The translations under genes and the position numbers were made by a program. From NCBI GenBank assembly GCA_023267435.1, contig JAHFNH010000005.1, positions 1 through 51,604 on the forward strand: a DNA stretch of 51,604 bases. Direction: 5' to 3'. Within the stretch, counting starts at the first letter, position 1, and each line of letters begins with the position of its first letter. The DNA is from Candidatus Nomurabacteria bacterium (GTDB taxonomy: Bacteria > Patescibacteria > Paceibacteria > UBA9973). Of this stretch, positions 17,301-24,273 are shown one piece after another. The notes beneath the pieces are model-generated. The model did no database searches, was not told the DNA's origin, and worked only from the letters and a program-made list of their open reading frames with translations.

Positions 17301-20300
17301 AAAAGGAGATTTGATTCTAGGTAATGGTGTGAATAGCACTGCAAGATTGCCAGTCGGTGGAACGAATGGAACTGTCTTAACAGTTGATTCAACACAAGCG
17401 ACAGGTGTGAAATGGGCAACAATTGCTTCAAGTTTAGGTAATGTTCTAGATTTTTCAGAACTTAAAGATGCCTTGACTCTTGATGCAAATACTTCCATAG
17501 CATTAGCTGGTAAAAATTTAAGTGTTACAGATACTGGTGCTGGAAATATTAGTCTCACTGCTGGTGGTGCAATAAGTCTCACTGCTGGTGCAGCTTCAGC
17601 TTTCTCAACTACATCCGGTGGTATTTCTCTTCAGCCAGCTGGTGCTGGTACTTCTGTTGTACAAATCGGTGCTGGTGGTGCAGGTTCAACCACACCAGAT
17701 TATTTAGCTCTCGATGTTAAATCATCAACCAGTGATCCGGCAGGAGGCGCAGAAGGATATATGTATTACAATACTTTTGATAATAAATTCCGCTGTTATG
17801 AAAATGCCGGATGGAAAGATTGCGATACGACAGGTGGCACGGTTACTTTGCAATCTGCGTATGACGCCGGCCAATCCATAAATCTAACTAGCGGTGCCTT
17901 AGCAATCTCTGGCGCCGGCGCAGTTAATTTAACTCCAACATCAGCATCATCATTTATTTCAGGCGGAGCATTAACTTTCACTGCAGGCGCAGCTTCAACT
18001 TGGTCTACAAGTTCCGGAGCTTTAACTCTTGATTCAGCTACTGCACTTAATCTCGGTACGACGAATGCAACGAGTGTATCGATTGGTAAGACGGGTACCG
18101 TAGCGACTGTAAACGGTTCACTGACAATTCCAAATTATATTGATTACACCAGTACTAGTTTGCCTGCGTACGCAGAGGGTAGAGTATTTTATGATTCCAC
18201 AGATCATGCTTTAGCGTATTACAACGATGTCAATGGTATTAGAATGAATATTGGCAGACAGTTATGGTTACGCGTAAAAAATACAACTGGAGTAACAATC
18301 TCTGCTGGTAAGGCGGTTTACTTAAATGGTACAGATGGAACATTTCCAACTGTCGCCTTAGCTAAAGCAGATAGCTTATCAACTTCTCAAGTCGCTGGTA
18401 TTACGACAGCCGATATCACAGACGGATCTTATGGATACGCTACACTTAAGGGACTAATTCCTGATTTGGATACTTCATCATTCACGACTGGAGACACTAT
18501 TTATTTGTCAGCAACTACTGCTGGGGCACTCACAATCACAAAACCAGCAGCTCCAAATTATTCAATGCCTTTAGGTATTATTGAAAAAGGTTCAGACGCG
18601 ATAACTGGAAGTATCGAAGCTAATATTGCTGCTCCTACTGCTGGATCATTTACAGCAGGTTCATTATCTTTTGGTGGGACAGATGGCTTAACAACTCAAG
18701 ATAATACAAATCTATTTTGGAATAATAGTAGTAAGAGATTGGGAATAGGAGATAATGCTCCGGGATCAACATTTACTATTGGTAATGGCACACCTGGTAG
18801 TAATAAGTTTTCTGTTGATGGTGCGACAGGAAACGTTGTCACAGCTGGAACTTTGTCTGTGAATGGTGGAATAATTAATACAAACACTGCTTTTACAATT
18901 AATTCATCTGGTGCAAATGCTTTGACTTTGGATTCTACTACTACCGGTACAGTTAATTTAGGTACCAGTAATAATGCTAAGACCATCAACATCGGTACAG
19001 GTACAGCCGGTGATGCGATAAACATTGGAACAAACAATACTACTGCTGATACTATCTCTATCGGTTCTGCATTAGATACATTTTCTCTTTCTTCAACTGG
19101 ATTGAAAGTTTCTTCTGCTGGCGCTCTTACAGGAGTCGCTTCGGTAAACAAAGTTGCTATCACTGCGCCGGCAACAGGTTCGACACTGACCATTGCCGAC
19201 GGTAAAACTCTAACTTCTTCAAATACGCTTACTTTTGCAGGTACAGACGGATCAACACTCAACATCGCTACAGGTGGAACACTGGGAACTGCTGCGTTCA
19301 CTAATACCGGTGCATATGAAGTACCGCTTACTTTTTCTACTGGACTTACAAGATCAGTTAATACTGTCACAGTAAACACAACTCAAAATATCGCTAAGCT
19401 TTCCAATTTGACTTCTAATGGATTTGTAAAAACAAGTGGTGGAGATGGAACTCTTTCTGTTGATACGAGCACATACCTTACCTCTGAAGCTGACACTCTT
19501 GCTTCTGTCACTGGACGAGGTGCGACGACATCAAGTAATATTTCAACCACCGGTACCGGTACTATTACTTCTGCCGGATTGTTGACAGGTAGTGCTGGAC
19601 TTACTATAACTGGTGGAACTGCAAATCTTAACATAACAGGAACTTCGAATACTGCTATCGGTAATTCTACCGGAACATTTAGTTTGATTTCAAGTGGTGG
19701 ATTGAATGTTACAACTGCAGGTGCACTTACTGGTGTTGCTTCAGTTAATGCTAATGCAGTAGATCAGTCGATAACTATTGGAAACGGTACCGGTGTCTCC
19801 GCTCTTACTTTTAATTCTGGTACAGGAGCTATTAATATAGGCACTAATGCTATTGCTCATAATATCAGTATTGGTAATCAAACTGGTACTTCTGCTTTGA
19901 CTCTTGATTCTGGAACAGGAACTATAGCAATAGGAACAGGAGCGCAAGCAAGAACTGTAAACATTGCGAATGGCGGTGCTGTACAGACAGTTACTTTAGG
20001 TTCGACAAATAGTACCAGTGCTTTGACTTTGCAAGCAGGAACAGGAGGATTGAGTATTCAAACCCAAGGTACTGGAGTATTGGGTATTGGTAATAATGCA
20101 GTCGCTCAGACTATTACTATTGGTAATACATCAGGTACAGCAACCGTGACAACTGCGGTAAATATTACAGCTGGTGCTGGTACGACTACTGGAGGCATAA
20201 GAATGACTGGACATATATTAACAGCAGGCACAATACCGACACAACTCCAAAGTGCTGGTACTGCCACGGTTTCAACTGGTTCTACTGATTTTGCTGGTGT

Positions 20301-21531
20301 CGTTACTTCTTCAACTACTTCGCATACTTTTGTGGGTATTACTTTTAGTCATGCTTTTGCTAATGCACCATTTTGTACATTTTCTCCAGAGAATGCTGCA
20401 GCAGCACTTATTTTGCGTACCAGTCCCGGAGCTTACATGACAGAAACAACAACTAATATGAAAATAACCTTTCCAGCAGATATAACCGCCTCTGCTTGGT
20501 CATATCATTGTGTTGGTTATGGCGGAGCGGACTTAGCGGAAATATATTATACAAATGATACCAATGTATCACCTGGCACTGTCGTAACAATGGATTCAAC
20601 TTTGGGTGCCGGAGTAAAGAAATCTACTTCAGCTTATGATCCTAGTTTGATGGGAGTTGTTTCAACAGAACCCGGCTTAGTGCTTGGAGATAAAGCACCA
20701 GTGATTGGTGATGGTCCGACACCTGTGTTCTTAGCTTTGTCTGGACGCGTACCTGTCAATGTATCTGTAGAGAATGGAACGATTGTTGCTGGTGATTATT
20801 TGACTAGTTCATCAACACCTGGAGTAGCAATGAAGGCGACTGGAAACGGTATGATTGTTGGTCAAGCTCTAACTTCATTTGATGGAACCGGTAGCAATCA
20901 AGTTGTGATGTTTATAAAAAATACATATTCACAAGGACAGTTTTCTGTGAATGAACAGCAAGTATTGCTTGGTGACATTTCAACCACTGAAGGTCTCACA
21001 ACTCTTGTCGCTGATGTTCAAGCAGAAGTTGCGCATAATCCTATTGCAATATTAAATGCGAAAGTTACTGCTGGTACAAAAGTTTTGACTGACTTTATTA
21101 CAGCTCGTGTCACAGCTATTCGTGGATACTTTGATGAAATATTCACTAACACTTCTCACCAAAAGACATTATGTGTAGGGGATACAGGTAATGAAACATG
21201 TATTACCAAAGCACAGCTTGATCAGCTTCTACAAAATCAGACAGCTGGTGCTGGAGGTTCAACAGGTAGTGGAAGTACTGGTTCAGGTAGTTCTGGTGGT
21301 ACAGGAACAGGTTTGACAGGTCCAGATGGTACAGGAACGGGAACCACAACTCCTCCTGTGTGTACTTCACCTCAGGTGTTGGATACAACAACAAACACAT
21401 GTGTAGATCCAGCACCAACTCCAGACCCTACTCCAACCCCAGATCCAACCCCAACAGTTACTTGTGCCGATCCTCAAGTGCTTGACTCTGTGACAAACAC
21501 TTGTGTAGACCCAGCACCGGTGGCTCCATAA
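11302..21531 (+). CDS. Giant tail-fibre-like secreted surface protein (3409 aa)
   Basis: Signal peptide about 1-34, then the CPR-type N-terminal motif YPATPYAPGETLAPTCAPGS. The body is Ser/Thr/Gly/Ala-rich, low in charge and built of repeats like those of phage tail fibres: GLLTSSDWTNFNSK, VGQGGTGATTANGAFNNL, VGIGTTAPGSALDVKGELRL, TYTLPNTDGGIGDAL. A module of about 240 residues is duplicated (about 750-988 and 2279-2513), and a Cys-pair module ending RCYENGIWIDC occurs four times. Near 3074-3220 a region DLAEIYYTNDTNVSPGTVV ... SGRVPVNVSVENGTIVAGDY resembles the C-terminal folding or self-cleaving domains of fibre proteins. The end is a (PTPDP)n tail with two CADPQVLD-type repeats. No membrane anchor or sorting motif. 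Likely adhesin or attachment fibre (inference). Confidence 0.92.
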   Translation: MYSTKYMKKIFPYIFSIFIFSLSFFNGSSFLLAAYPATPYAPGETLAPTCAPGSSNCTVDAPITSLNGLTGLSQTFAIGTSGTDFNIDSTGTIHTFNIPDSSATNRGLLTSSDWTNFNSKLAAASNLADLTSVVAARGNLGLGNVEDTALSTWAGSTVLTTLGAIITTDANALKISPNGVLAGNTGELRFNELAANGTNYTGFKAPDSLAANVIYTLPSADGTGGQVLKTNGTGGLSFGDLSTDNLIYPNINNAEGFTHIFSDVASSGWISGGEITDVGGGDVDVAAGEGLIRSLNDPEAQLLYISWPVATSLNVPLNTTRYFVVNYNAGSPVVNILTSEPSDLQTNIFLGEVHNVGGVLDVHSAPRAINDFAKRMTDWSSDIIGNRVASGEVVTDPTFPSRKIAVSSGVVWTKNLSNITTPAFNSNASDTFVNYYRDSFGGWIRETGQTDWENTKWDNNSGTLQTMTPGYYANRWVVRGINGQISILYGQAEYSTQLAAQNESAPTQRPEEFNEDGYYISQLVFQKSAASSDLTISIKPIIGGIAGTSGSSNHNDLGGLQGGTVNEYYHLTAAEHVIATQVATALQSGYLSSSDWTTFNNKAGSGANNDITSLSGLTTALSVGQGGTGATTANGAFNNLIPSQATNSGKFLTTNGTNTSWATAVTSESDPLALKISNNLSDILSASSARANLSAAASGANTDITSLNPAGALTVDSTAALNLGTTNATSVSIGNSSTTTTVNGSLAVSKYIDFTPTIEPSYMEGRVYYDSNDHALSFDTDINGTDMSIGQTVMARVKNITGATILKGKVVYVSGSDGAGFSTIALAKADSFSTSQVIGIVVTDITTGSYGYVTFIGHVHDLDTSAFSAGDIVYLSSTTAGGLTTIKPFSPNYSMPVGIVQISNAITGIIEAHTTSVTVGAFTTGSVAFGNTDGFTTQDNTNFFWNNTTKRLGIGDNTPSKTFTIGNGTPGSNMFGVDGSTGDVATQGNINAVGNITLTTGGGSVSATGGGLALSGAGASSLTTSSGGLTLTGAAASALSTTSGALTLTSASGATWGTSTGNLLLQAASAGAASVIIGSGAGSATPDTLVLDIKNDNATDPSGSAGAMYYNSSSNKFRCYENGIWIDCISIDNDTLSSLLAAASGSTINNGDNAQNWNWALTTADKAGLNFGENTPSTATGLSAVLKASTLVTSTAMPLYVSNLGDGNSFRVDDEPSDMTPFLIDKDGNVAIGADSFDPTNPERLKVVMPSGSTSFNVISGEGDVNNYLQLNIHNANAGDTASSDLVATSDLGNENVGYIDLGINSSNYNVPALSIVGPNDTYLYASGGLASGGNLAIGTADTGTALKFHTGGTTSADERMRITDDGLGNPLVGIGTTAPGSALDVKGELRLSGSTSGFVGFTTNVAAGSTTYTLPNTDGGIGDALTTNGAGVLSWVQPTGVWQRVATTVSPTTAGDNITTSGNIYTSGTGAVTSAGLLTANAGLAVTGADVNLNASSNNNTNINTGTSTGSISIGNNSAGAIGITSGTGLTLIGGAASSFSTTAGSITFQPAGTGISSAVQIGTSTAKATPDMLVLDAGNTDPVSGTIGGMYYNTVSNKYRCYIGASWANCADNGSGLDLQNVYGNGSSISTSGTDIALTLNTTDQFTVTGAGAVNLTPTSASSFTSAGALTFTAGAASDWGTSNGDLVLHANGSATGGVHIGSDGVPSATPDLLSLDIKSLASGVSDPAGDNGDMYFNEALSSFRCYEGSGWQDCGASVASATTLQQAYTSNPTITTASSTNLALILSSGNFTASGTGSVLLTPTGASSFTSAGALTFTAGAASTWSTSSGALTLDSAAALNFGTTNATSVSIGKTGVTTTNNGSLTSTQTLTASNGLTQTTGALNLTATSGALNLSGLGVSVIDTGANSLSLVGGPINLNSTGTGSTNIGNLTGSVNLTGSVNLTGSVNLTGLTASKAVFTDASKNLTSTGTVAIAQGGTGQTTASSSFNALSPVTAKGDLILGNGVNSTARLPVGGTNGTVLTVDSTQATGVKWATIASSLGNVLDFSELKDALTLDANTSIALAGKNLSVTDTGAGNISLTAGGAISLTAGAASAFSTTSGGISLQPAGAGTSVVQIGAGGAGSTTPDYLALDVKSSTSDPAGGAEGYMYYNTFDNKFRCYENAGWKDCDTTGGTVTLQSAYDAGQSINLTSGALAISGAGAVNLTPTSASSFISGGALTFTAGAASTWSTSSGALTLDSATALNLGTTNATSVSIGKTGTVATVNGSLTIPNYIDYTSTSLPAYAEGRVFYDSTDHALAYYNDVNGIRMNIGRQLWLRVKNTTGVTISAGKAVYLNGTDGTFPTVALAKADSLSTSQVAGITTADITDGSYGYATLKGLIPDLDTSSFTTGDTIYLSATTAGALTITKPAAPNYSMPLGIIEKGSDAITGSIEANIAAPTAGSFTAGSLSFGGTDGLTTQDNTNLFWNNSSKRLGIGDNAPGSTFTIGNGTPGSNKFSVDGATGNVVTAGTLSVNGGIINTNTAFTINSSGANALTLDSTTTGTVNLGTSNNAKTINIGTGTAGDAINIGTNNTTADTISIGSALDTFSLSSTGLKVSSAGALTGVASVNKVAITAPATGSTLTIADGKTLTSSNTLTFAGTDGSTLNIATGGTLGTAAFTNTGAYEVPLTFSTGLTRSVNTVTVNTTQNIAKLSNLTSNGFVKTSGGDGTLSVDTSTYLTSEADTLASVTGRGATTSSNISTTGTGTITSAGLLTGSAGLTITGGTANLNITGTSNTAIGNSTGTFSLISSGGLNVTTAGALTGVASVNANAVDQSITIGNGTGVSALTFNSGTGAINIGTNAIAHNISIGNQTGTSALTLDSGTGTIAIGTGAQARTVNIANGGAVQTVTLGSTNSTSALTLQAGTGGLSIQTQGTGVLGIGNNAVAQTITIGNTSGTATVTTAVNITAGAGTTTGGIRMTGHILTAGTIPTQLQSAGTATVSTGSTDFAGVVTSSTTSHTFVGITFSHAFANAPFCTFSPENAAAALILRTSPGAYMTETTTNMKITFPADITASAWSYHCVGYGGADLAEIYYTNDTNVSPGTVVTMDSTLGAGVKKSTSAYDPSLMGVVSTEPGLVLGDKAPVIGDGPTPVFLALSGRVPVNVSVENGTIVAGDYLTSSSTPGVAMKATGNGMIVGQALTSFDGTGSNQVVMFIKNTYSQGQFSVNEQQVLLGDISTTEGLTTLVADVQAEVAHNPIAILNAKVTAGTKVLTDFITARVTAIRGYFDEIFTNTSHQKTLCVGDTGNETCITKAQLDQLLQNQTAGAGGSTGSGSTGSGSSGGTGTGLTGPDGTGTGTTTPPVCTSPQVLDTTTNTCVDPAPTPDPTPTPDPTPTVTCADPQVLDSVTNTCVDPAPVAP
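13549..14268 (+). repeat. Large intragenic module, copy 1
   Basis: Encodes EGRVYYDSNDHALSFDTDIN to RLGIGDNTPSKTFTIGNG. Copy 2 at about 18136-18840 encodes EGRVFYDSTDHALAYYNDVN to RLGIGDNAPGSTFTIGNG with the same spacing, so a segment of about 720 bp has been duplicated and has diverged. Confidence 0.85.
17100..17168 (+). repeat. 18-nt tandem repeat encoding (NLTGSV)n
   Basis: Three perfect and one partial copies of an 18-nt unit (AATCTTACTGGTTCTGTA) give NLTGSVNLTGSVNLTGSV. It is in frame, so copy-number changes are tolerated. Confidence 0.9.
18136..18840 (+). repeat. Large intragenic module, copy 2
   Basis: Diverged duplicate of the module at 13549-14268; see that entry for the matching segments. 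The order of short motifs (EGRV, RVKN, ALAKADS, TTAG, FWNN) is fully kept. Confidence 0.85.
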
Positions 21532-21577
21532 TTAGAAATATGATAATATTAGTAACATTAAAAATAATTTAAAATAT

Positions 21578-22009
21578 ATGCAATATTTAAACAAAAAAAC
21601 ATTAATAGCATTAGTAGCAGTCATTATTCTTTTAGTTGGTTATGGCGGTGCGTTTTATTATTACCGTCAATATAAACAAGTAACTAGAGATCCTAACGCT
21701 GTTGCAAAAAAAGAAACAGCTGACCTTGTAGCTACAGTTAGTAAATTAATTTTACTTCCAACAGGCGAGTCTCCAGCTGTCGCAACTATTCAAGACAAAG
21801 AAAAGTTATCAGCAGAACCATTTTTTGCTAATGCATTAAATGGTGACAAAGTCCTTATTTATTACGCTGCTAAAAAAGCATTCTTATACCGCCCTTCAAC
21901 AAACAAAATCATAGAAGCTGCACCACTTTCTACCCAGCAAACTGCTAGTACAATAGCTCCTACAATCGAAAGTACAGCTACAACACCAGTAAAACCAGCC
22001 AAGAAATAA
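21578..22009 (+). CDS. Membrane-anchored CPR-conserved small protein
   Basis: 143 residues: a transmembrane helix (about 8-29, LIALVAVIILLVGYGGAFYY), then an exported domain (RDPNAVAKKETADLVATVSK ... DKEKLSAEPFFANALNGDKV ... KKAFLYRPSTNKIIEAAP) and a Thr/Pro/Ala tail. I recognise the 'KAFLYRPSTNKIIE' domain from small CPR membrane proteins; the function is unknown. It sits 46 nt after the giant protein with no terminator between, so it may be co-transcribed and act at the same surface site. Confidence 0.75.
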   Translation: MQYLNKKTLIALVAVIILLVGYGGAFYYYRQYKQVTRDPNAVAKKETADLVATVSKLILLPTGESPAVATIQDKEKLSAEPFFANALNGDKVLIYYAAKKAFLYRPSTNKIIEAAPLSTQQTASTIAPTIESTATTPVKPAKK

Positions 22010-22041
22010 TTTCTTAGGGTTTGCGGTATAGTTAAGTTTTT

Positions 22042-23502
22042 ATGCCAAAAAATAATTCTTTATTAATTCTAATATGTTTTATTTTTACTTTGGGCATATT
22101 AATACCTAATTATCTTTTTGCTTCTAATACTGATGGAACAATTGATTCCACTTCTAAATATGCCTGGGGCGAGAATATCGGCTGGGTTAATTTTGGTTTG
22201 ATTGCCAACGGAAATGTGCACGTTACAGATGTCGGACTGACAGGTTATGCTTGGAATGAAAGATATGGCTGGATAAATTTAAATGCCAATGGTACCGCTA
22301 CGGGGCATGTGACAAATGACGGAGAGGGAACTTTAGGTGGCAATGCTTGGGGGGAAAAATTAGGCTGGATAAATTTTACTGGAGTAACGATTAATTCTAG
22401 TGGAGATTTTTCAGGTTATGCGACTATTGTTTCTGATAGTAGTAAAATAAGTTTTAATTGTTTGAATACAAGTTCGTGTGGATCTTCTAATTTTAAAATA
22501 AATACAGATTGGCGACCAATCAGCACAAGGGGAGCTGTAACTTGTACTTCTTGGACATACTCCAGTTTTAGTAGTTGTTCAGGTGGTTCGCAATCTAGAA
22601 CCATTATTTCTTCATCTCCATCTGGGTGTACCGGTGGCAGTCCTGTCTTAACTCAAAGCTGTGTTATTGTCGGAGGTGGCGGTGGAGGAGGCGGGGGTGG
22701 TTCTTATACTCCACCAATAATAACACCACCGACTGTTTCAACAAATCCAGTTGGCTGTACTTTAGTTACTTTGTTTAGTCCTATCACAGGTCAAGCTTGT
22801 CAAACTATTACAAATCCAGTTGGTTGTACACTGGTTACATTATTTAGTCCCGTTACTGGCCAGGCTTGTCTAAATCAAAATATTACAACTGGGGGAACAA
22901 CACAAGTTACATCTGGTGGCGGATCGATTGTTTTAAAACCAGCTATCAGTCTTTTAACAAAAACTCTCCGTCTCGGTTCTATCGATAAAGATGTAAATGT
23001 TTTGCAGAAATTTTTAAATCTAAATAATTTTTATGTTGCCAGAGCTGGCGTAGGTTCGTTCGGCAAGGAAACAAATATTTTTGCTGGTCTGACGCAAAAA
23101 GCTTTGATTAGTTTTCAAAATACCTATAGTCTTAAATCAGAACTCGGTTTTGTCAGTACAAAGACCAGAAAATTCATTAATGATTTGTTTGTAAAAAAGC
23201 CAGTGGTGGTTGTACAACCTACAACTCAACCTTCAGTTACTTGTCCTTATTTTACAAAAAATCTTAAGAAAGGTTCTAATGATGTTGAAGTTTTGAAAGT
23301 GCAGGCATTTCTGAAAGATCAAGGTTTATTCAGTGTCACATCAGTCAAATATTTTGGAGTGGCTACAGATAAAGCAGTAAGGGATTTCCAAGCTAAATAT
23401 AAAGCTGAGATTTTAACTCCGGCTAATATTAAAAATCCGACAGGTCTTTGGTATGCTAGTACCATAAAACAAGCTAATAAGTTGATGGGTTGTTCTAATT
23501 AA
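22042..23502 (+). CDS. Secreted YAWGENIGW-repeat protein with two PG-binding-like domains
   Basis: 486 residues. A signal peptide (about 1-28) precedes three copies of a CPR surface repeat (KYAWGENIGWVNFG, GYAWNERYGWINLN, GNAWGEKLGWINF). A Cys-rich segment (CTSWTYSSFSSCSGGS, thrombospondin-1-like spacing), a poly-Gly linker and two copies of NPVGCTLVTLFSP follow. Two peptidoglycan-binding-type helical domains close the protein (LRLGSIDKDVNVLQKFLNLN, about 307-385; LKKGSNDVEVLKVQAFLKDQ, about 400-484). It is likely a wall-bound surface protein. TATAGT at 22027-22032 is 9 nt before the ATG, and a 14-bp terminator follows. Confidence 0.85.
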   Translation: MPKNNSLLILICFIFTLGILIPNYLFASNTDGTIDSTSKYAWGENIGWVNFGLIANGNVHVTDVGLTGYAWNERYGWINLNANGTATGHVTNDGEGTLGGNAWGEKLGWINFTGVTINSSGDFSGYATIVSDSSKISFNCLNTSSCGSSNFKINTDWRPISTRGAVTCTSWTYSSFSSCSGGSQSRTIISSSPSGCTGGSPVLTQSCVIVGGGGGGGGGGSYTPPIITPPTVSTNPVGCTLVTLFSPITGQACQTITNPVGCTLVTLFSPVTGQACLNQNITTGGTTQVTSGGGSIVLKPAISLLTKTLRLGSIDKDVNVLQKFLNLNNFYVARAGVGSFGKETNIFAGLTQKALISFQNTYSLKSELGFVSTKTRKFINDLFVKKPVVVVQPTTQPSVTCPYFTKNLKKGSNDVEVLKVQAFLKDQGLFSVTSVKYFGVATDKAVRDFQAKYKAEILTPANIKNPTGLWYASTIKQANKLMGCSN

Positions 23503-23520
23503 AAGCAGATAGATAAGTTA

Positions 23521-23559
23521 TATCGGACATTATTAAAAAATAATGTCCGATAGTTTTTT
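23521..23559 (+). terminator. Strong terminator
   Basis: Perfect 14-bp stem (TATCGGACATTATT / AATAATGTCCGATA) with an A4 loop, followed by T6. It closes the surface-protein cluster. Confidence 0.9.
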
Positions 23560-23576
23560 ACAGCAGACTTTATAAT

Positions 23577-23605
23577 TTGACAAATTAAGGTGATTATGCT
23601 ATCAT
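23577..23605 (+). promoter_or_regulatory. Consensus promoter of the gene at 23666
   Basis: TTGACA (23577-23582), 17-nt spacer, TATCAT (23600-23605). The leader is about 54 nt and ends in CACTTAAACTC, a string also found before the gene at 37866. Confidence 0.65.
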
Positions 23606-23665
23606 TACTTTCATAAGTTCTTTATTTATAGCCCAATAAATGTTTAACACTTAAACTCCAATCTT

Positions 23666-24007
23666 ATGAAAGCAATTATGATCTCCGCGAGCAAATTCCT
23701 GGTAAACACATTAAGTGGACCAGAAGAAAGTAAATTAAGCAATAAAATTATTTCCATAAGTGTAACAAAAACTCATTCATTTCCTAAAAACAGCGGGGGA
23801 ATTATCGAGAATGTCCCTAATTATGAATTTCGTAGTTTAAAAGATTGGAATAATGCATTGAGAGGAGGAAGTGAAGCGTTTAAATTAGAATCTAAGCCAG
23901 TATTGCTTGATTGCTACAACATGCTTCGCGATGCTATTGATGGTGATTCTGAACCTGTGCAACCCCTTATTGAAAACCCCGGACAAATTTCGGAGCATGA
24001 ATGTTAA
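23666..24007 (+). CDS. Small soluble protein of unknown function
   Basis: 113 residues, no signal peptide or membrane helix, mixed charge; recognisable pieces are KIISISVTKTHSFPKNSGG, SLKDWNNALRGGSEAFKLE and an acidic end (DGDSEPVQPLIENPG). No family recognised. It is a single-gene unit with a consensus promoter and a strong terminator directly after, which supports real expression. It lies just ahead of rpoB but is separated from it by that terminator. Confidence 0.65.
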   Translation: MKAIMISASKFLVNTLSGPEESKLSNKIISISVTKTHSFPKNSGGIIENVPNYEFRSLKDWNNALRGGSEAFKLESKPVLLDCYNMLRDAIDGDSEPVQPLIENPGQISEHEC

Positions 24008-24017
24008 ACATTTTATC

Positions 24018-24058
24018 TAAAAGCCCTGCAACTAATATTAAAGTTGCAGGGCTTTTTT
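24018..24058 (+). terminator. Strong terminator upstream of rpoB
   Basis: AAAAGCCCTGCAACT pairs with AGTTGCAGGGCTTTT across a short loop, then T6. It isolates rpoB transcription from the upstream gene. Confidence 0.9.
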
Positions 24059-24066
24059 GTTTGAAT

Positions 24067-24094
24067 TTGACAAAAGAATCATTTCGAGTATACT
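24067..24094 (+). promoter_or_regulatory. rpoB operon promoter
   Basis: TTGACA (24067-24072), 16-nt spacer, TATACT (24089-24094). Predicted start near 24101, giving a leader of about 170 nt. Confidence 0.7.
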
Positions 24095-24100
24095 GTAGGG

Positions 24101-24273
24101 GATTGATCGATTGAGTTTCGGATGTACTCCAATCTGTTTTTATTACAAGAGCCTTATAGGCATTAATAATCAGTGTCCGAACTAAATAAATAATAGGCCA
24201 ACAAATATTATTCCTGTCTTTAAACAGGAAATTTTGGTCCCTTTGTTTTTATTTTTCGGAATTTTATAAACGC
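24101..24273 (+). promoter_or_regulatory. Structured rpoB leader
   Basis: Contains pairing segments TTCGGA (24117-24122) with TCCGAA (24176-24181), AATAATA (24189-24195) with TATTATT (24206-24212), and TTCCTGT (24211-24217) with ACAGGAA (24224-24230). The last two share two bases, so they compete. A U-rich run precedes the ATG. It could mediate feedback or attenuation of RNA polymerase synthesis; not a known riboswitch class to me. Confidence 0.4.

Noticed and set aside
11302..21531. Prophage tail region
   Set aside because: Fibre-like motifs are present, but there are no capsid, terminase, portal, integrase or lysis genes nearby, and the protein has a bacterial signal peptide.
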